53,837 bases of DNA, taken from the NCBI GenBank assembly GCA_001830045.1, contig MIDA01000030.1:1-53837 (forward strand), in the 5' to 3' direction. The number at the start of each line of letters is the position of its first letter. Position 1 is the stretch's first letter. The translations under genes and the position numbers were made by a program. Below are positions 29,632-39,703 of this stretch, piece by piece. Under the pieces are notes generated by a model, which searched no databases, was not told the DNA's origin, and saw only the letters and a program-made list of their open reading frames with translations. This DNA comes from Tenericutes bacterium RIFOXYA12_FULL_35_10 (GTDB lineage: Bacteria > Bacillota_I > Bacilli_A > Acholeplasmatales > Acholeplasmataceae).

Positions 29632-30507
29632 ATGATCAAACTCGATGCCTTAACGAAATATTATAAGAAACATGCAAGAGGAATCTTGGATGTTTCTTTA
29701 GAGATTAAAAAAGGAGAAATCTTTGGATTTATTGGACCTAATGGCGCAGGGAAGTCTACGACTGTAAGAACTTTGCTGAATTTAATCTTTCCAACCAGCG
29801 GAACTGCAACCATTGATGGGCTTGATATTGTATCAGATACCATTGAAATCAGAAAAAGGGTAGGTTATATCCCGAGTGAAGTCAATTTTTATGGCGATAT
29901 GTATGTCAAAGACTTCATTTTATATGCATGCAGCTTTCATGGTGAAATTGACCAGGTTTTAATGGACAGTTTAGTTGATAAACTCGAACTTGATTTAACC
30001 AGAAAGATTGAAGATTTATCGTTTGGAAATAAAAAGAAAGTTGCTATTGTTGCAGCACTCATTACACACCCTAAAATACTGATTTTAGATGAACCAACAT
30101 CAGGATTAGATCCACTGATGCAAAACATGTTTTTCCAACTTTTAGAAACTGAAAAGAAGAATGGAACAACCATTTTCTTTTCATCACATAATTTGAGTGA
30201 AGTCCAACGCATTTGTGATCGTGTTGGTATCATTAAAGAAGGAAGATTAGTTAAAGTAGAGTCTGTTGAAGATATTATGAAGACAAGAGCTAAGACAGTA
30301 CGTATTAAAACAAATGACGTCTTTGATATCACTGATGATATGGTTAATGTTGAACATCTAAACGGAACAGTATCCTTTGTTTATAAGGGTGAGATGAAGT
30401 CATTGATGAAAATGCTGTCGATATTAGAGATTGAAGATTTATCCATCACAGAACCTGCATTAGAAGAAATATTTATGCACTATTATGAGAGGGAGGATGT
30501 CAAATGA
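29632..30507 (+). CDS. ABC transporter ATP-binding protein
   Basis: GPNGAGKSTTVRTLL, LSFGNKKKVAIVAALI, ILDEPTSGLDP. Confidence 0.92.
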   Translation: MIKLDALTKYYKKHARGILDVSLEIKKGEIFGFIGPNGAGKSTTVRTLLNLIFPTSGTATIDGLDIVSDTIEIRKRVGYIPSEVNFYGDMYVKDFILYACSFHGEIDQVLMDSLVDKLELDLTRKIEDLSFGNKKKVAIVAALITHPKILILDEPTSGLDPLMQNMFFQLLETEKKNGTTIFFSSHNLSEVQRICDRVGIIKEGRLVKVESVEDIMKTRAKTVRIKTNDVFDITDDMVNVEHLNGTVSFVYKGEMKSLMKMLSILEIEDLSITEPALEEIFMHYYEREDVK

Positions 30508-31307
30508 AAAGACTAATGATCACAGAGTTTAGACGAAATCTCAAGAGTTTGATCTTATGGACATCGATTGTTGCAGGTATGGCCGCATTAATGCTTTTGA
30601 TGTATCCTGCATTTAAAGATACTTTCGCTCAATTAGAAGATTTATTAAGTGTCTATCCAGAAGAATTTCTAGAAGCTTTTGGAATGGGTGAAGGCGGACT
30701 TGATATGAGTGATTTTTATGGTTGGTTCGGTGTTGAAGGTTATTTATTTGTTAACCTCATTGGAGGTAGCTACGCTGCAATCTTAGGTGGATCCATTTTA
30801 TCAAAAGAAGAAGACGATAAGACGATTGAATTTTTACTCAGTAAACCCATCAGTAGAAGTCGTATACTCTTTGGTAAAGCGGGTGTAGTAGCCCTTAACT
30901 TGATTTTATTAAACACCTTTGTTGGTATCGTTTTACTCATAGCATTTACAATCTACGGAGATTTAAATGTTCCTGTATGGTTGCTATATTCATACGCACC
31001 GTTTATTTTACAAATGATTTTTGCAAGTATATCATTTTTTATCAGTGTGTTTGTTACAAAATCAAGAAAAGTATTAAGCATCGGTTTAGGATTTGTTATT
31101 GGACTTTATGTTGTTGATTTAATCAGTAAACTCACAGAAGAGTTTGAATATTTGAAGTATATTACACCCTATGAATATATCAATGCTGTCACCATTGTGA
31201 ATGATGAAATGATTAAACCACTTTATTTACTCATTTCTATTTTAATGATAGGTTTATCATTTTTTGGAGCATGGTATTTTTATCGTAAGAAAGATATTAC
31301 AGCCTAA
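30504..31307 (+). CDS. ABC transporter permease (ABC-2 type)
   Basis: Six hydrophobic segments, KEEDDKTIEFLLSKPISRSRILFGK. Confidence 0.85.
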   Translation: MKRLMITEFRRNLKSLILWTSIVAGMAALMLLMYPAFKDTFAQLEDLLSVYPEEFLEAFGMGEGGLDMSDFYGWFGVEGYLFVNLIGGSYAAILGGSILSKEEDDKTIEFLLSKPISRSRILFGKAGVVALNLILLNTFVGIVLLIAFTIYGDLNVPVWLLYSYAPFILQMIFASISFFISVFVTKSRKVLSIGLGFVIGLYVVDLISKLTEEFEYLKYITPYEYINAVTIVNDEMIKPLYLLISILMIGLSFFGAWYFYRKKDITA

Positions 31308-31328
31308 ATCAAAAGGGAGAATAAATAT

Positions 31329-32324
31329 ATGAAAGTCTTATTTATTGGTGGTACAGGATTAATTAGTACAGCAGTGACGAGATTAGCGATCCAAAAGGGT
31401 ATTGACTTAACACTGATGAATAGGGGTCAAAGATCTTCAGAATTCAATCATCAAGTGAAACATATGATCTGTGATATCAATGATGAAAAAGCAGTTAAAG
31501 AGAAATTAAAAGATCTCTATTTTGATGCTATTGTAGAATGGATTGCATTCACACTGGACCATGTCAAAAGAGATTACCGTCTCTTTAAAGGCCATACAAA
31601 ACAATACGTATTTATTGGTACAGCGTCTAGTTATCAAAAACCGATTCCAAAACTGCCCATTACTGAACGTGAAGTTCCTTTAGACAATCCCTTTTGGGAA
31701 TATAGTAAAGTCAAAGAGAAATGTGAAAACTATTTAAGAAGCTTAAATGATCCAGAGTTTAACGTGACTATCATAAGACCTTCACATACCTATAATGAAC
31801 AATCTGTGGTTTCACAATTAAACAGTTGGCCTCATCCTTATACATTATTAAATCGTTTAAAACTGAATAAACCCGTTATTATTCCAAATGATGGTAAAAC
31901 TTTATGGACACTGACGTATAATGGCGATTTTGCACACGCATTCTTAGATGTATTAGGAAACCTTAAGACTTATGGTGAAGCTTATCACATTACATCTGAG
32001 ATCAGTTATTCATGGAATGAACTCTTTCAAATGATTAAAGATGAAGTCGGTAGTAAGTCTAAAGTGATTTATGTGCCTGTAGAAGAAGTTGCAAAAAAAT
32101 TCCCTGACTATAGTGGTTCCCTTCTTGGTGATATGAGAGATACAGCACTTTTCGATAACAGCAAGATTAAATCTGTTGCACCTCATTATGTTTCTAAAAC
32201 CGAATATAAAGATGTCATAAAGAAAGTTGTTAAATGGTATAACGATCATAAGGAATATCAGACGATTGACGAAGATTTTGACAGACGTTATGATGAACTT
32301 GTTTTAGCGTATCAAGAAAAGTAA
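31329..32324 (+). CDS. NAD-dependent epimerase/dehydratase family protein
   Basis: MKVLFIGGTGLISTAV Rossmann motif; short-chain epimerase layout. Confidence 0.82.
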   Translation: MKVLFIGGTGLISTAVTRLAIQKGIDLTLMNRGQRSSEFNHQVKHMICDINDEKAVKEKLKDLYFDAIVEWIAFTLDHVKRDYRLFKGHTKQYVFIGTASSYQKPIPKLPITEREVPLDNPFWEYSKVKEKCENYLRSLNDPEFNVTIIRPSHTYNEQSVVSQLNSWPHPYTLLNRLKLNKPVIIPNDGKTLWTLTYNGDFAHAFLDVLGNLKTYGEAYHITSEISYSWNELFQMIKDEVGSKSKVIYVPVEEVAKKFPDYSGSLLGDMRDTALFDNSKIKSVAPHYVSKTEYKDVIKKVVKWYNDHKEYQTIDEDFDRRYDELVLAYQEK

Positions 32325-32357
32325 TAGTTTTAGATGATGAATCATAAGGGGAATGTT

Positions 32358-33179
32358 ATGCAACAAGACATGATTGATTTACTTCAAAAAATTAAAGAGA
32401 ATAAGTTCGATTTTACGGAGATAGATAAACTTCATTTAGCAACATCTTTAATGGATCACATTGGGGATTTGAGATCGGAAGTTAGAGATGAATTGGTTTA
32501 TGTCGTACTTGCCCATTTATTTCATGATCAGCACTTCAATGAAGAGGAATTAACACAGTTTTTGAACCAACTTAAAAGTGATTCCTACTTATTTTATGAT
32601 ATCAATAACAAAGAACCTTGGAGTGTTTTAAAGCGAAGTTTTTCTTTGTTGCAGCTCGTGATTTTAGTTTATGTACACCGTAGAGATCATGCGATTGATG
32701 TTAAAGAGATTGACTTACTTTTTGATGATTTTATGAACTATTTAAATCAAGAAACAGTCTTTATCGGATATGATGATCGTGTTGGATGGGTGCATGCAAC
32801 TGCCCATAGTGCAGACTTGTTAGCACAGTTTGTGCAACTGGAAACATGTGATGAGAAGAAGTTATTGATCATGTTTAATCAGATGCTAAAGCTTGTCAAA
32901 CAAAGACATGTGATTTATACGCATAATGAAGACGAAAGACTCGTGAAAGCCGTCAAAAAGGGATTAGATCGTCAGTTGTTATCAGAATCTTTTTTAACAA
33001 ATTGGGTTAAACAGTTTACAGTTGATAGCGAAGTAATCGATCAAGAGCAACGACTTAATCTTAAACATAACATCAAACAATTTTTAAGTACACTCTATTT
33101 TTCATGTCAAGACAATAAGTTGTACGTATATATCGCTGATGATATTAAAACGATCATGATAAACGATATATATAAATGA
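32358..33179 (+). CDS. DUF2785 family protein
   Basis: DLRSEVRDELVYVVLAHL and IGYDDRVGWVHATAHSADLLAQ. Confidence 0.7.
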   Translation: MQQDMIDLLQKIKENKFDFTEIDKLHLATSLMDHIGDLRSEVRDELVYVVLAHLFHDQHFNEEELTQFLNQLKSDSYLFYDINNKEPWSVLKRSFSLLQLVILVYVHRRDHAIDVKEIDLLFDDFMNYLNQETVFIGYDDRVGWVHATAHSADLLAQFVQLETCDEKKLLIMFNQMLKLVKQRHVIYTHNEDERLVKAVKKGLDRQLLSESFLTNWVKQFTVDSEVIDQEQRLNLKHNIKQFLSTLYFSCQDNKLYVYIADDIKTIMINDIYK

Positions 33180-33203
33180 ATTAGATGAAGTGTGATTGAT
33201 ATA

Positions 33204-33230
33204 AAAGGATTGTTAACTCAATCCTTTTTT
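33204..33230 (+). terminator. intrinsic terminator
   Basis: AAAGGATTG-TTAACT-CAATCCTTTTTT. Confidence 0.85.
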
Positions 33231-33459
33231 GCTAAATAAATGAGTATTATCTCACAATAAATCGTGTTTTTATCCCTAATATTTTACTTTTAATTTTAAT
33301 TTCAAACTTTTCACGCTAAACAGATTGACAACTTAATTTCAATAGTGTAAAATCCGAGATAAAGTGCGAAAAACAAGATCAAACTATCATCAGTGAGTGA
33401 ATTTTCTAACGTCAACAAGTAATAAATAATAGAATCATGATTACGTACAAAAAAGTATA

Positions 33460-33540
33460 ACTTCTTTACCATGCTCCTTTTAACTAGCATTCTTGCTGTT
33501 ATAGAAACCTTAGGTGGATTATTTGTCACTAAATTACCGT
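33460..33540 (+). pseudogene. possible remnant of a cation-diffusion-facilitator (CDF) N-terminus
   Basis: Plus-strand frame reads TMLLLTSILAVIETLGGLFVTKLP*, resembling the CDF first TM; no complete ORF around it. Confidence 0.25.
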
Positions 33541-33782
33541 GATAATGAGGTTAATACATTAGTTTGGAAAAGTGTTAGTTGGGTAAGTTTACACATGTCA
33601 ATCACTTCATATCTATATGAGGTCTTAATACATGATTATCTAAATATTAGCTTTCTTTAGTACGAACCCAAATGAAGAATTCTTAAGACCTTTTATTGGC
33701 ATTTTATCATAGATAACATTCATTATCTTATGGATTTCCATTAATAAAAATCAGATTTTAATCTTGAAAAAGATAGTAAATA

Positions 33783-34868
33783 ATGAAGGGAGTCGCATTT
33801 CCACATGTTAAGGAAAAGCTAAACAAGAAAATGAAACAAAACGTATTTGATGACTTTGCACCTCGTATTTTAAAACTTTATCATGAAAATCAAGATGAAT
33901 TTTGGGATGCTGTGATGACTCCTTTTTTGGCAGATAGTAACTTAACAACATTATTTAAATATCGCAAAATTGGGCTCGAATTAATGAGCTTGTTTTCCGA
34001 GATAGATCGTGAAAGAATACGCTTCTTATCAGAATATTCAACATCATTCGAATTTAATTTAAGCAAGTGGAAAAGTCTGTTGAAAAAAGAAGAATACTTC
34101 AAAGACGCATATCCAGTCTATGCCTTTTTAGTGATATGGATGGATCATATGAAGATGAACGATCATTTATCACGCTTTGGTAATTTGCTAAGGTCTGTGG
34201 TTTACGGAATTGCAGGTTATGGTATTTTGGATGTCATTGTTGATGACAAACAGTTCTCCCCTGTTGAACTGTTGACCTCTTTGATGCTTGTTGCTGAATA
34301 TGAGACACTCATCTTAAAAACATTTGGAGTGAATCAAACAAATCTAGATATTTTACATCATATTAGAGATCAATTTCTTCGATCTGAAATTAAAGAAAAA
34401 TTTACAAGGGGAAACAGTTCTCCGTATAAAAAAGGATTTCCTATTGAATGCGGATTCAAAGCTGCGCACTTACTTACTCCATTTATGTTGAGCTTAGAAC
34501 ATTTAGGTAAATCGGCTAATATTGATCCATATTTTGAGGTTTTCTTTTTGTTTGGTGCTGTTATTCAGATTTTAGATGATTTAAAAGATATAGAAGATGA
34601 TTTATCCATTGGACATTTTTCATACATTACACTTGGTAGTGATGTTATTGAATGGCATAAAAAAGGTATGAAGCCAAAAGATATGGTTAAAATGTTATGG
34701 GAAGACAAACAACGCATTCATCAACTTTTTGGTGAATGCAAAGATATGATTAGAAAATCAAGAATGATTTTGAAACAGTTGGAAGATCCCTATCTTGAGA
34801 AAATAGTCTATGTTACTGAATTACGTCTTGAGTCATATTTTAGAAAAGAATTTAAACTAGCTTTATAA
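33783..34868 (+). CDS. possible divergent isoprenoid-synthase-fold protein
   Basis: All-helical protein with DILDVIVDD-like and ILDDLKDIEDD acidic motifs. Confidence 0.45.
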   Translation: MKGVAFPHVKEKLNKKMKQNVFDDFAPRILKLYHENQDEFWDAVMTPFLADSNLTTLFKYRKIGLELMSLFSEIDRERIRFLSEYSTSFEFNLSKWKSLLKKEEYFKDAYPVYAFLVIWMDHMKMNDHLSRFGNLLRSVVYGIAGYGILDVIVDDKQFSPVELLTSLMLVAEYETLILKTFGVNQTNLDILHHIRDQFLRSEIKEKFTRGNSSPYKKGFPIECGFKAAHLLTPFMLSLEHLGKSANIDPYFEVFFLFGAVIQILDDLKDIEDDLSIGHFSYITLGSDVIEWHKKGMKPKDMVKMLWEDKQRIHQLFGECKDMIRKSRMILKQLEDPYLEKIVYVTELRLESYFRKEFKLAL

Positions 34869-34896
34869 AAAACAGTCCAAATTAATGGACTGTTTT
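34869..34896. terminator. bidirectional terminator overlapping the 3' end of asd
   Basis: AAAACAGTCCA...TGGACTGTTTT; right arm encodes the last codons of asd (KTVH*). Confidence 0.85.
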
Positions 34897-35904
34897 ATAT
34901 GCTTTTAAGGAATTTTCGTTGGTCAAAAGTTCAAGAATTTGAATGGCGTTGGTTGCTGCACCTTTTCTGATGTTATCAGCAACAACAAACATATTTAATC
35001 CAGATTCGAGTGACTGATCTCTTCTAATTCTTCCGACAAAGACTTCATCTTTTTGATTCACGATGATGGGCATCGGATATTTAAGTTCTTTCGGATCATC
35101 ATAGAGGATGACACCTTGAGACTTAGAGAGTAAATCTTTGAGTTCAGTAAGATCATAAGGTTTTTCAAATTCAACGTTGATTGACTCACTGTGGCCATTA
35201 ACCACGGGTACTCTGACTGCGGTTGCAGAAATCTTTAAGTTAGGAAGACCCATAATTTTACGCATTTCAAAGATCATTTTTTCTTCTTCCTTAGTATTAC
35301 CACTTTCCATAAAGACATCGATATGAGGTAAAACGTTTTGATGGATTTGGTAAGGAAACTTTGTGGTCTCACCTGTTTTGAGTTGATGTTCTAAATCATA
35401 AATGCCGTTAATGCCAGAACCACTCACTGCTTGATAAGTGGAAATGACAACTCTTTTCAAGTGATAGGCTTCATGAAGCGGTTTTAATGCAACTACAGCT
35501 TGAATGGTTGAACAGTTAGGATTGGCAATGATGTAATCATGTTTAAATGCATCTTCAGGATTAACCTCAGGAACAACTAAAGGCACATCAGAATCCATTC
35601 TAAAATGACTTGAGTTATCGATGACTATTGTATGATTCTTTTTGAAAAGAGGTGCGAATACTTTAGATACGGTTGCACCTGCACTAAAGAGTGCGTAATC
35701 TACGGGATGTGAATTGATGTTATCTTCAGTTAATGCAATAACGACACGATCACTGCCTTTGAAAGAGATGATCTGTCCTGCACTTTTATGTGATGCAAAC
35801 AAAACAAGTTCTTGAATGGGAATGTTTCTTTCAGATAGAACTTCTAAAAATTTTCTTCCAACAACACCGGTTGCACCAACGATAGCTAAAGATATGGGTT
35901 TCAT
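34882..35904 (-). CDS. asd: aspartate-semialdehyde dehydrogenase
   Basis: AIVGATGVVGRKFLEVL; NPNCSTIQ active-site Cys; VPVVNGHSESINVEF. Confidence 0.95.
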   Translation of the reverse strand: MKPISLAIVGATGVVGRKFLEVLSERNIPIQELVLFASHKSAGQIISFKGSDRVVIALTEDNINSHPVDYALFSAGATVSKVFAPLFKKNHTIVIDNSSHFRMDSDVPLVVPEVNPEDAFKHDYIIANPNCSTIQAVVALKPLHEAYHLKRVVISTYQAVSGSGINGIYDLEHQLKTGETTKFPYQIHQNVLPHIDVFMESGNTKEEEKMIFEMRKIMGLPNLKISATAVRVPVVNGHSESINVEFEKPYDLTELKDLLSKSQGVILYDDPKELKYPMPIIVNQKDEVFVGRIRRDQSLESGLNMFVVADNIRKGAATNAIQILELLTNENSLKAYKTVH

Positions 35905-37232
35905 CGTTCATGGTCCTCCCTAACAAATTCGTTATAGACCGCATTGATCGCGTATTCGTAATCGATATCATCAACACCGATCACGATGTTTGTCCCATTT
36001 GAACCGTAATCAATCATTCTTAAGGTAATGTTGGTATTGACAAGGGCACTAAAGAGTTTGAGCATGTTGTATTTATTGGCCATTAAGTTTCTTCCAACAA
36101 TCGAAATAAGCGAGATATTTTCTAAGACTTCAACGGTATCTGGTTTCATCGTTTTTTTGATTTGGTTGATTAAGGTTTCTCTTTTGTCACCAGTTAAATA
36201 CTTTGATTCAATCATCATCGAAAATGTATCGGTTCCACTTGGGAAATGTTCGACTTGGATATCAAGTTTTTCACAAAAGGATAAGACCTTTCTGTCAAAA
36301 CCAGGGGTTTCATCCATAAGGTGTTTTTCAATGATAATTAAGGTGAAGTTATTTAAACCTGCAATACCTGTAATGACATTTTTACTCTTACTAGCTGGTA
36401 CATAATCATAAATAAATGTTCCAGGTGAACTTGGGTTAAATGTGTTTCTTGCATTAATGGGAATACCTTCTTTTGAAACTGGGTAGAATGTATCACTATG
36501 GATGACACTCGCACCCATAAAAGATAATGCACGAAGCTCTTTATAGGTCATCATATCGATTAAATGTGGGTTTTCAACAATTCTGGGATCACACATTAAA
36601 AAACCATCAATATCAGACCAGTTTTCATAGACTTTTGCAAACACCGCTCTTGAAATGAGTGCACCCGTAACATCTGCTCCACCACGTGAAAGAAGCTTAA
36701 TATCACCTCTAGGGTTTGCACCATAAAAACCACTGATCACCACATATTCTTTATGCTTTAAAGCTTTCCGTGCTGTTTTATTAGTTAACTGATAATCGAC
36801 TTTAGAGCCTTTGAAACGAATCAAATCTTTGGCATCAACAAATTCAAAACCTAAGACATCTGCTAAGATCATCGCAGATAAATATTCACCACGAGAAACA
36901 ATGAATTCAACTGTTTCTTCATAAAGCATTTCTTTGAATATTTGATCTAAGACTGTTTCAATAGAGAAAGATACATTCAATCCAAATGCAATTTCTATGA
37001 ATCTTTGTTTAACAAGTTCATAAGTAGCTGATGTTTGACTATCTAAAATTTCATCAGCAACCTTATATAAGAGATCAGTGACTTTAATATCGTCACTAAA
37101 TCTCTTTCCAGGTGCTGAAACAACGATGAACTTGCGTTCTTCGTCGTTCTTTACAATATCTATTACTTTTTTAATGGTTTCAGATGAAGCCATGGAAGTT
37201 CCGCCAAATTTGGCGACTTTAATTTTGCTCAT
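35901..37232 (-). CDS. aspartate kinase
   Basis: KVAKFGGTSMASSETI; SRGGADVTGALISRA; C-terminal ACT domains. Confidence 0.93.
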   Translation of the reverse strand: MSKIKVAKFGGTSMASSETIKKVIDIVKNDEERKFIVVSAPGKRFSDDIKVTDLLYKVADEILDSQTSATYELVKQRFIEIAFGLNVSFSIETVLDQIFKEMLYEETVEFIVSRGEYLSAMILADVLGFEFVDAKDLIRFKGSKVDYQLTNKTARKALKHKEYVVISGFYGANPRGDIKLLSRGGADVTGALISRAVFAKVYENWSDIDGFLMCDPRIVENPHLIDMMTYKELRALSFMGASVIHSDTFYPVSKEGIPINARNTFNPSSPGTFIYDYVPASKSKNVITGIAGLNNFTLIIIEKHLMDETPGFDRKVLSFCEKLDIQVEHFPSGTDTFSMMIESKYLTGDKRETLINQIKKTMKPDTVEVLENISLISIVGRNLMANKYNMLKLFSALVNTNITLRMIDYGSNGTNIVIGVDDIDYEYAINAVYNEFVREDHER

Positions 37233-37240
37233 AGGGTTTC

Positions 37241-38371
37241 CTAACTAAGCTTATGCTTAAAATCTAAATAATCAAATGACTTAATCAGGATATCTTCGCC
37301 AGAGAGATTTCTTAAGTAAATCGAGGGAAGTGGAATACCATTGAATGTATTATTTTTAACCATGGTATAGAGTGCCATATCTTCAAAGACGATACGACTG
37401 CCGATTTCTAATGGGTTTTCAAAATAGTATTCACCAATGTTATCACCCGTTAAGCAGGTGTATCCTGCTAATCGGTAATGATAATCGCTTTTTTTGACTG
37501 TATCTTGAACGGGAGGTGTAAAAGGCATTTCGATCACATCAGGCATATGACAGGTTGCTGATGTATCTAAAATCGCGATTGCCATATCATTTTTAACGAT
37601 ATCTAAAACTTGTGCAACAAAGAATCCTGTGTTTAATACGATGCCTTCACCTGGTTCTAAGTAAACCTCTAGATTGTATGTCTCTTTATAGTATTTAATG
37701 AGTTTAACGAGTAAGTCGATATCGTAATCATGTAGTGCTAAATGGTGTCCACCACCAAAGTTGATCCATTTAAGGTTATGGAGATATTTACCAAATTTTT
37801 CTTCAACCACTTTAAGTGTAATCTCTAAAGCATCAGCATTTTGTTGACATAGTGTATGGAAATGGAGTCCTGAAATATAAGGTAAGATGGATTCATCAAA
37901 ATCGATGAGTCTTGTTCCCATGCGTGATGTAGGTGAACAGGGGTCATACATGCCGTGACTTTGGGTAGAGATTTCAGGGTTGATGCGAAGTCCTAATGTT
38001 TTTCCTCTTTTTAAAGCGATGTCTTTAAAATGTCTGAGCTGCGAAACAGAATTAAAAACAATGTGATCTGCATAATCCAAGATTTCCATAAAGTCTTCAT
38101 CTTTGTATGCAGGTGCGTAGACATGAACCTCTTTACCAAAGTGTTCAAAGCCTAATCTTGCTTCATAAAGACCACTTGCTGTTGTCCCATCTAAATATTT
38201 AGACATTAAAGGATACAAGCTATACATTGAAAAAGCCTTTTGAGCCAAAAGGATTTTACAACCTGAACGATCTTTAATGTTTTTAATGATCTCTAAATTC
38301 TTTTGCAGGAGTGATTCATCGATTAAGTAATAAGGTGTCTTTAAGTTAGGATTAATCTTCATAGTCTTCAA
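37241..38371 (-). CDS. nspC: carboxynorspermidine decarboxylase
   Basis: TPYYLIDESLLQKNLEIIKNIKDRSGCKILLAQKAFSMYSLYPLM; TTASGLYEARLG; INFGGGHHL. Confidence 0.92.
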   Translation of the reverse strand: MKTMKINPNLKTPYYLIDESLLQKNLEIIKNIKDRSGCKILLAQKAFSMYSLYPLMSKYLDGTTASGLYEARLGFEHFGKEVHVYAPAYKDEDFMEILDYADHIVFNSVSQLRHFKDIALKRGKTLGLRINPEISTQSHGMYDPCSPTSRMGTRLIDFDESILPYISGLHFHTLCQQNADALEITLKVVEEKFGKYLHNLKWINFGGGHHLALHDYDIDLLVKLIKYYKETYNLEVYLEPGEGIVLNTGFFVAQVLDIVKNDMAIAILDTSATCHMPDVIEMPFTPPVQDTVKKSDYHYRLAGYTCLTGDNIGEYYFENPLEIGSRIVFEDMALYTMVKNNTFNGIPLPSIYLRNLSGEDILIKSFDYLDFKHKLS

Positions 38372-39563
38372 TGAAAACTGGATTAAAGTTTTCTTTCCAT
38401 GGGAGACCCCATTTATTTAGCATATCCATAAATGGATCTGGATCAAATTGTTCCATATTGAAGACGCCTGCTCCGCTCCAAATGCCTTGAACCATTAATG
38501 CTGCACCAATCATTGCAGGTACACCTGTGGTGTATGCAATCGCTTGTGAACCCGTTTCTTTATAAGCTTCTTCATGGTCGCACATGTTATAAACATAGTA
38601 TGAAACAGGTTTAGAATCTTTATGTCCTTTGATGATACAACCGATATTTGTTTTACCTTTCGTACGTGGTCCTAAACTTGCTGGATCTGGTAGTATTGCA
38701 CGTAAGAACTGAATGGGGACGATTTCTTGACCTTGGAATATGATAGGTTTAACAGAAGTCATACCGACATTTTCTAAAACTCGCAAGTGTGTTAAGTAGC
38801 TTTGACCAAAACTCATAAAGAAACGAATTCTTTTGGCTTCAGGGATGAATTTTGCTAAGGATTCGATCTCTTCATGGTACATGAGATACATGTCCTTAGA
38901 ACCGATACCATCAAGCATATATTCATGTTTTCTTGAGAGTGCTGGAATGGTTACCCATTTTCCGTTTTCATAGTAACGACCTGGTAGGGTTACTTCACGG
39001 ATGTTGATCTCAGGATTAAAGTTAGTTGCAAAAGGATATCCATGATCGCCACCATTCGCATCTAAGATGTCAATGGTATCGATGGTATCAAAATAATGCT
39101 TTTTCGCATACATTGAAAAGACACTGGTGACGCCTGGATCAAAGCCAGATCCAAGAAGTGCCATCACACCAGCTTCTTTAAACTTTTCATGATAAACCCA
39201 CTGAGTTCCATATTCGAAACCTGCTTGTTCTCTAATCTCTGCACATGCAGTATCTAAGTAGTGTGTTTTTGTTTCAATACATGCTTCCATAATCGGTATG
39301 TTTTGATAGGGTAGGGCAACATTGACAACGATATCAGGATGATATTTTTGAATTAAAGATATGACATTGTCTTTGTTGTCAGCATCAACTTCCTCAGCAA
39401 TAACCTTGATGTTTTTGCTGTTTAATTTTGATGCAAAATGCTCACATTTTGATTTGGTTCTGCTAGCAATAACCATTTCTTTGAATACTTCATGATTTTG
39501 AGCAATTTTTTGAATGGCAACGGATGCAACTGCACCACAACCAATGACTAAAACTTTCGACAT
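38352..39563 (-). CDS. saccharopine dehydrogenase-family carboxynorspermidine dehydrogenase
   Basis: VLVIGCGAVASVAIQKIAQ; ALLGSGFDPGVTSVFSMYAKKHYFDTIDTIDILDANGGDHGYPFATNFNPEINIREVT; adjacent to nspC. Confidence 0.92.
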   Translation of the reverse strand: MSKVLVIGCGAVASVAIQKIAQNHEVFKEMVIASRTKSKCEHFASKLNSKNIKVIAEEVDADNKDNVISLIQKYHPDIVVNVALPYQNIPIMEACIETKTHYLDTACAEIREQAGFEYGTQWVYHEKFKEAGVMALLGSGFDPGVTSVFSMYAKKHYFDTIDTIDILDANGGDHGYPFATNFNPEINIREVTLPGRYYENGKWVTIPALSRKHEYMLDGIGSKDMYLMYHEEIESLAKFIPEAKRIRFFMSFGQSYLTHLRVLENVGMTSVKPIIFQGQEIVPIQFLRAILPDPASLGPRTKGKTNIGCIIKGHKDSKPVSYYVYNMCDHEEAYKETGSQAIAYTTGVPAMIGAALMVQGIWSGAGVFNMEQFDPDPFMDMLNKWGLPWKENFNPVFIEDYED

Positions 39564-39595
39564 AAAAATCCTCCTTTATAGTAATTAGAGTTATC

Positions 39596-39646
39596 AAACA
39601 AAAATCCAATGCTAACCAAAAGAAAACTCTGGCTATCATTGGATTT
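39596..39646 (-). terminator. leader terminator upstream of the polyamine operon (attenuator candidate)
   Basis: Minus strand AAATCCAATGaTAGCCAGAG...TTTTGGTTAGCATTGGATTTTTG. Confidence 0.75.
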
Positions 39647-39703
39647 ATCCTTTAGACCCTAATAGTTCAAACGACCCCATATTTCTATGAGTGTGTCAAT
39701 AAA

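Noticed and set aside
39640-39700. Leader segment CACTCATAgaaATATGGggtcGTTT resembling a purine riboswitch
   Set aside because: P2 5' arm and the GTTTCTACC/CCGTAAA core are absent; similarity is limited to short words, so no riboswitch class was called
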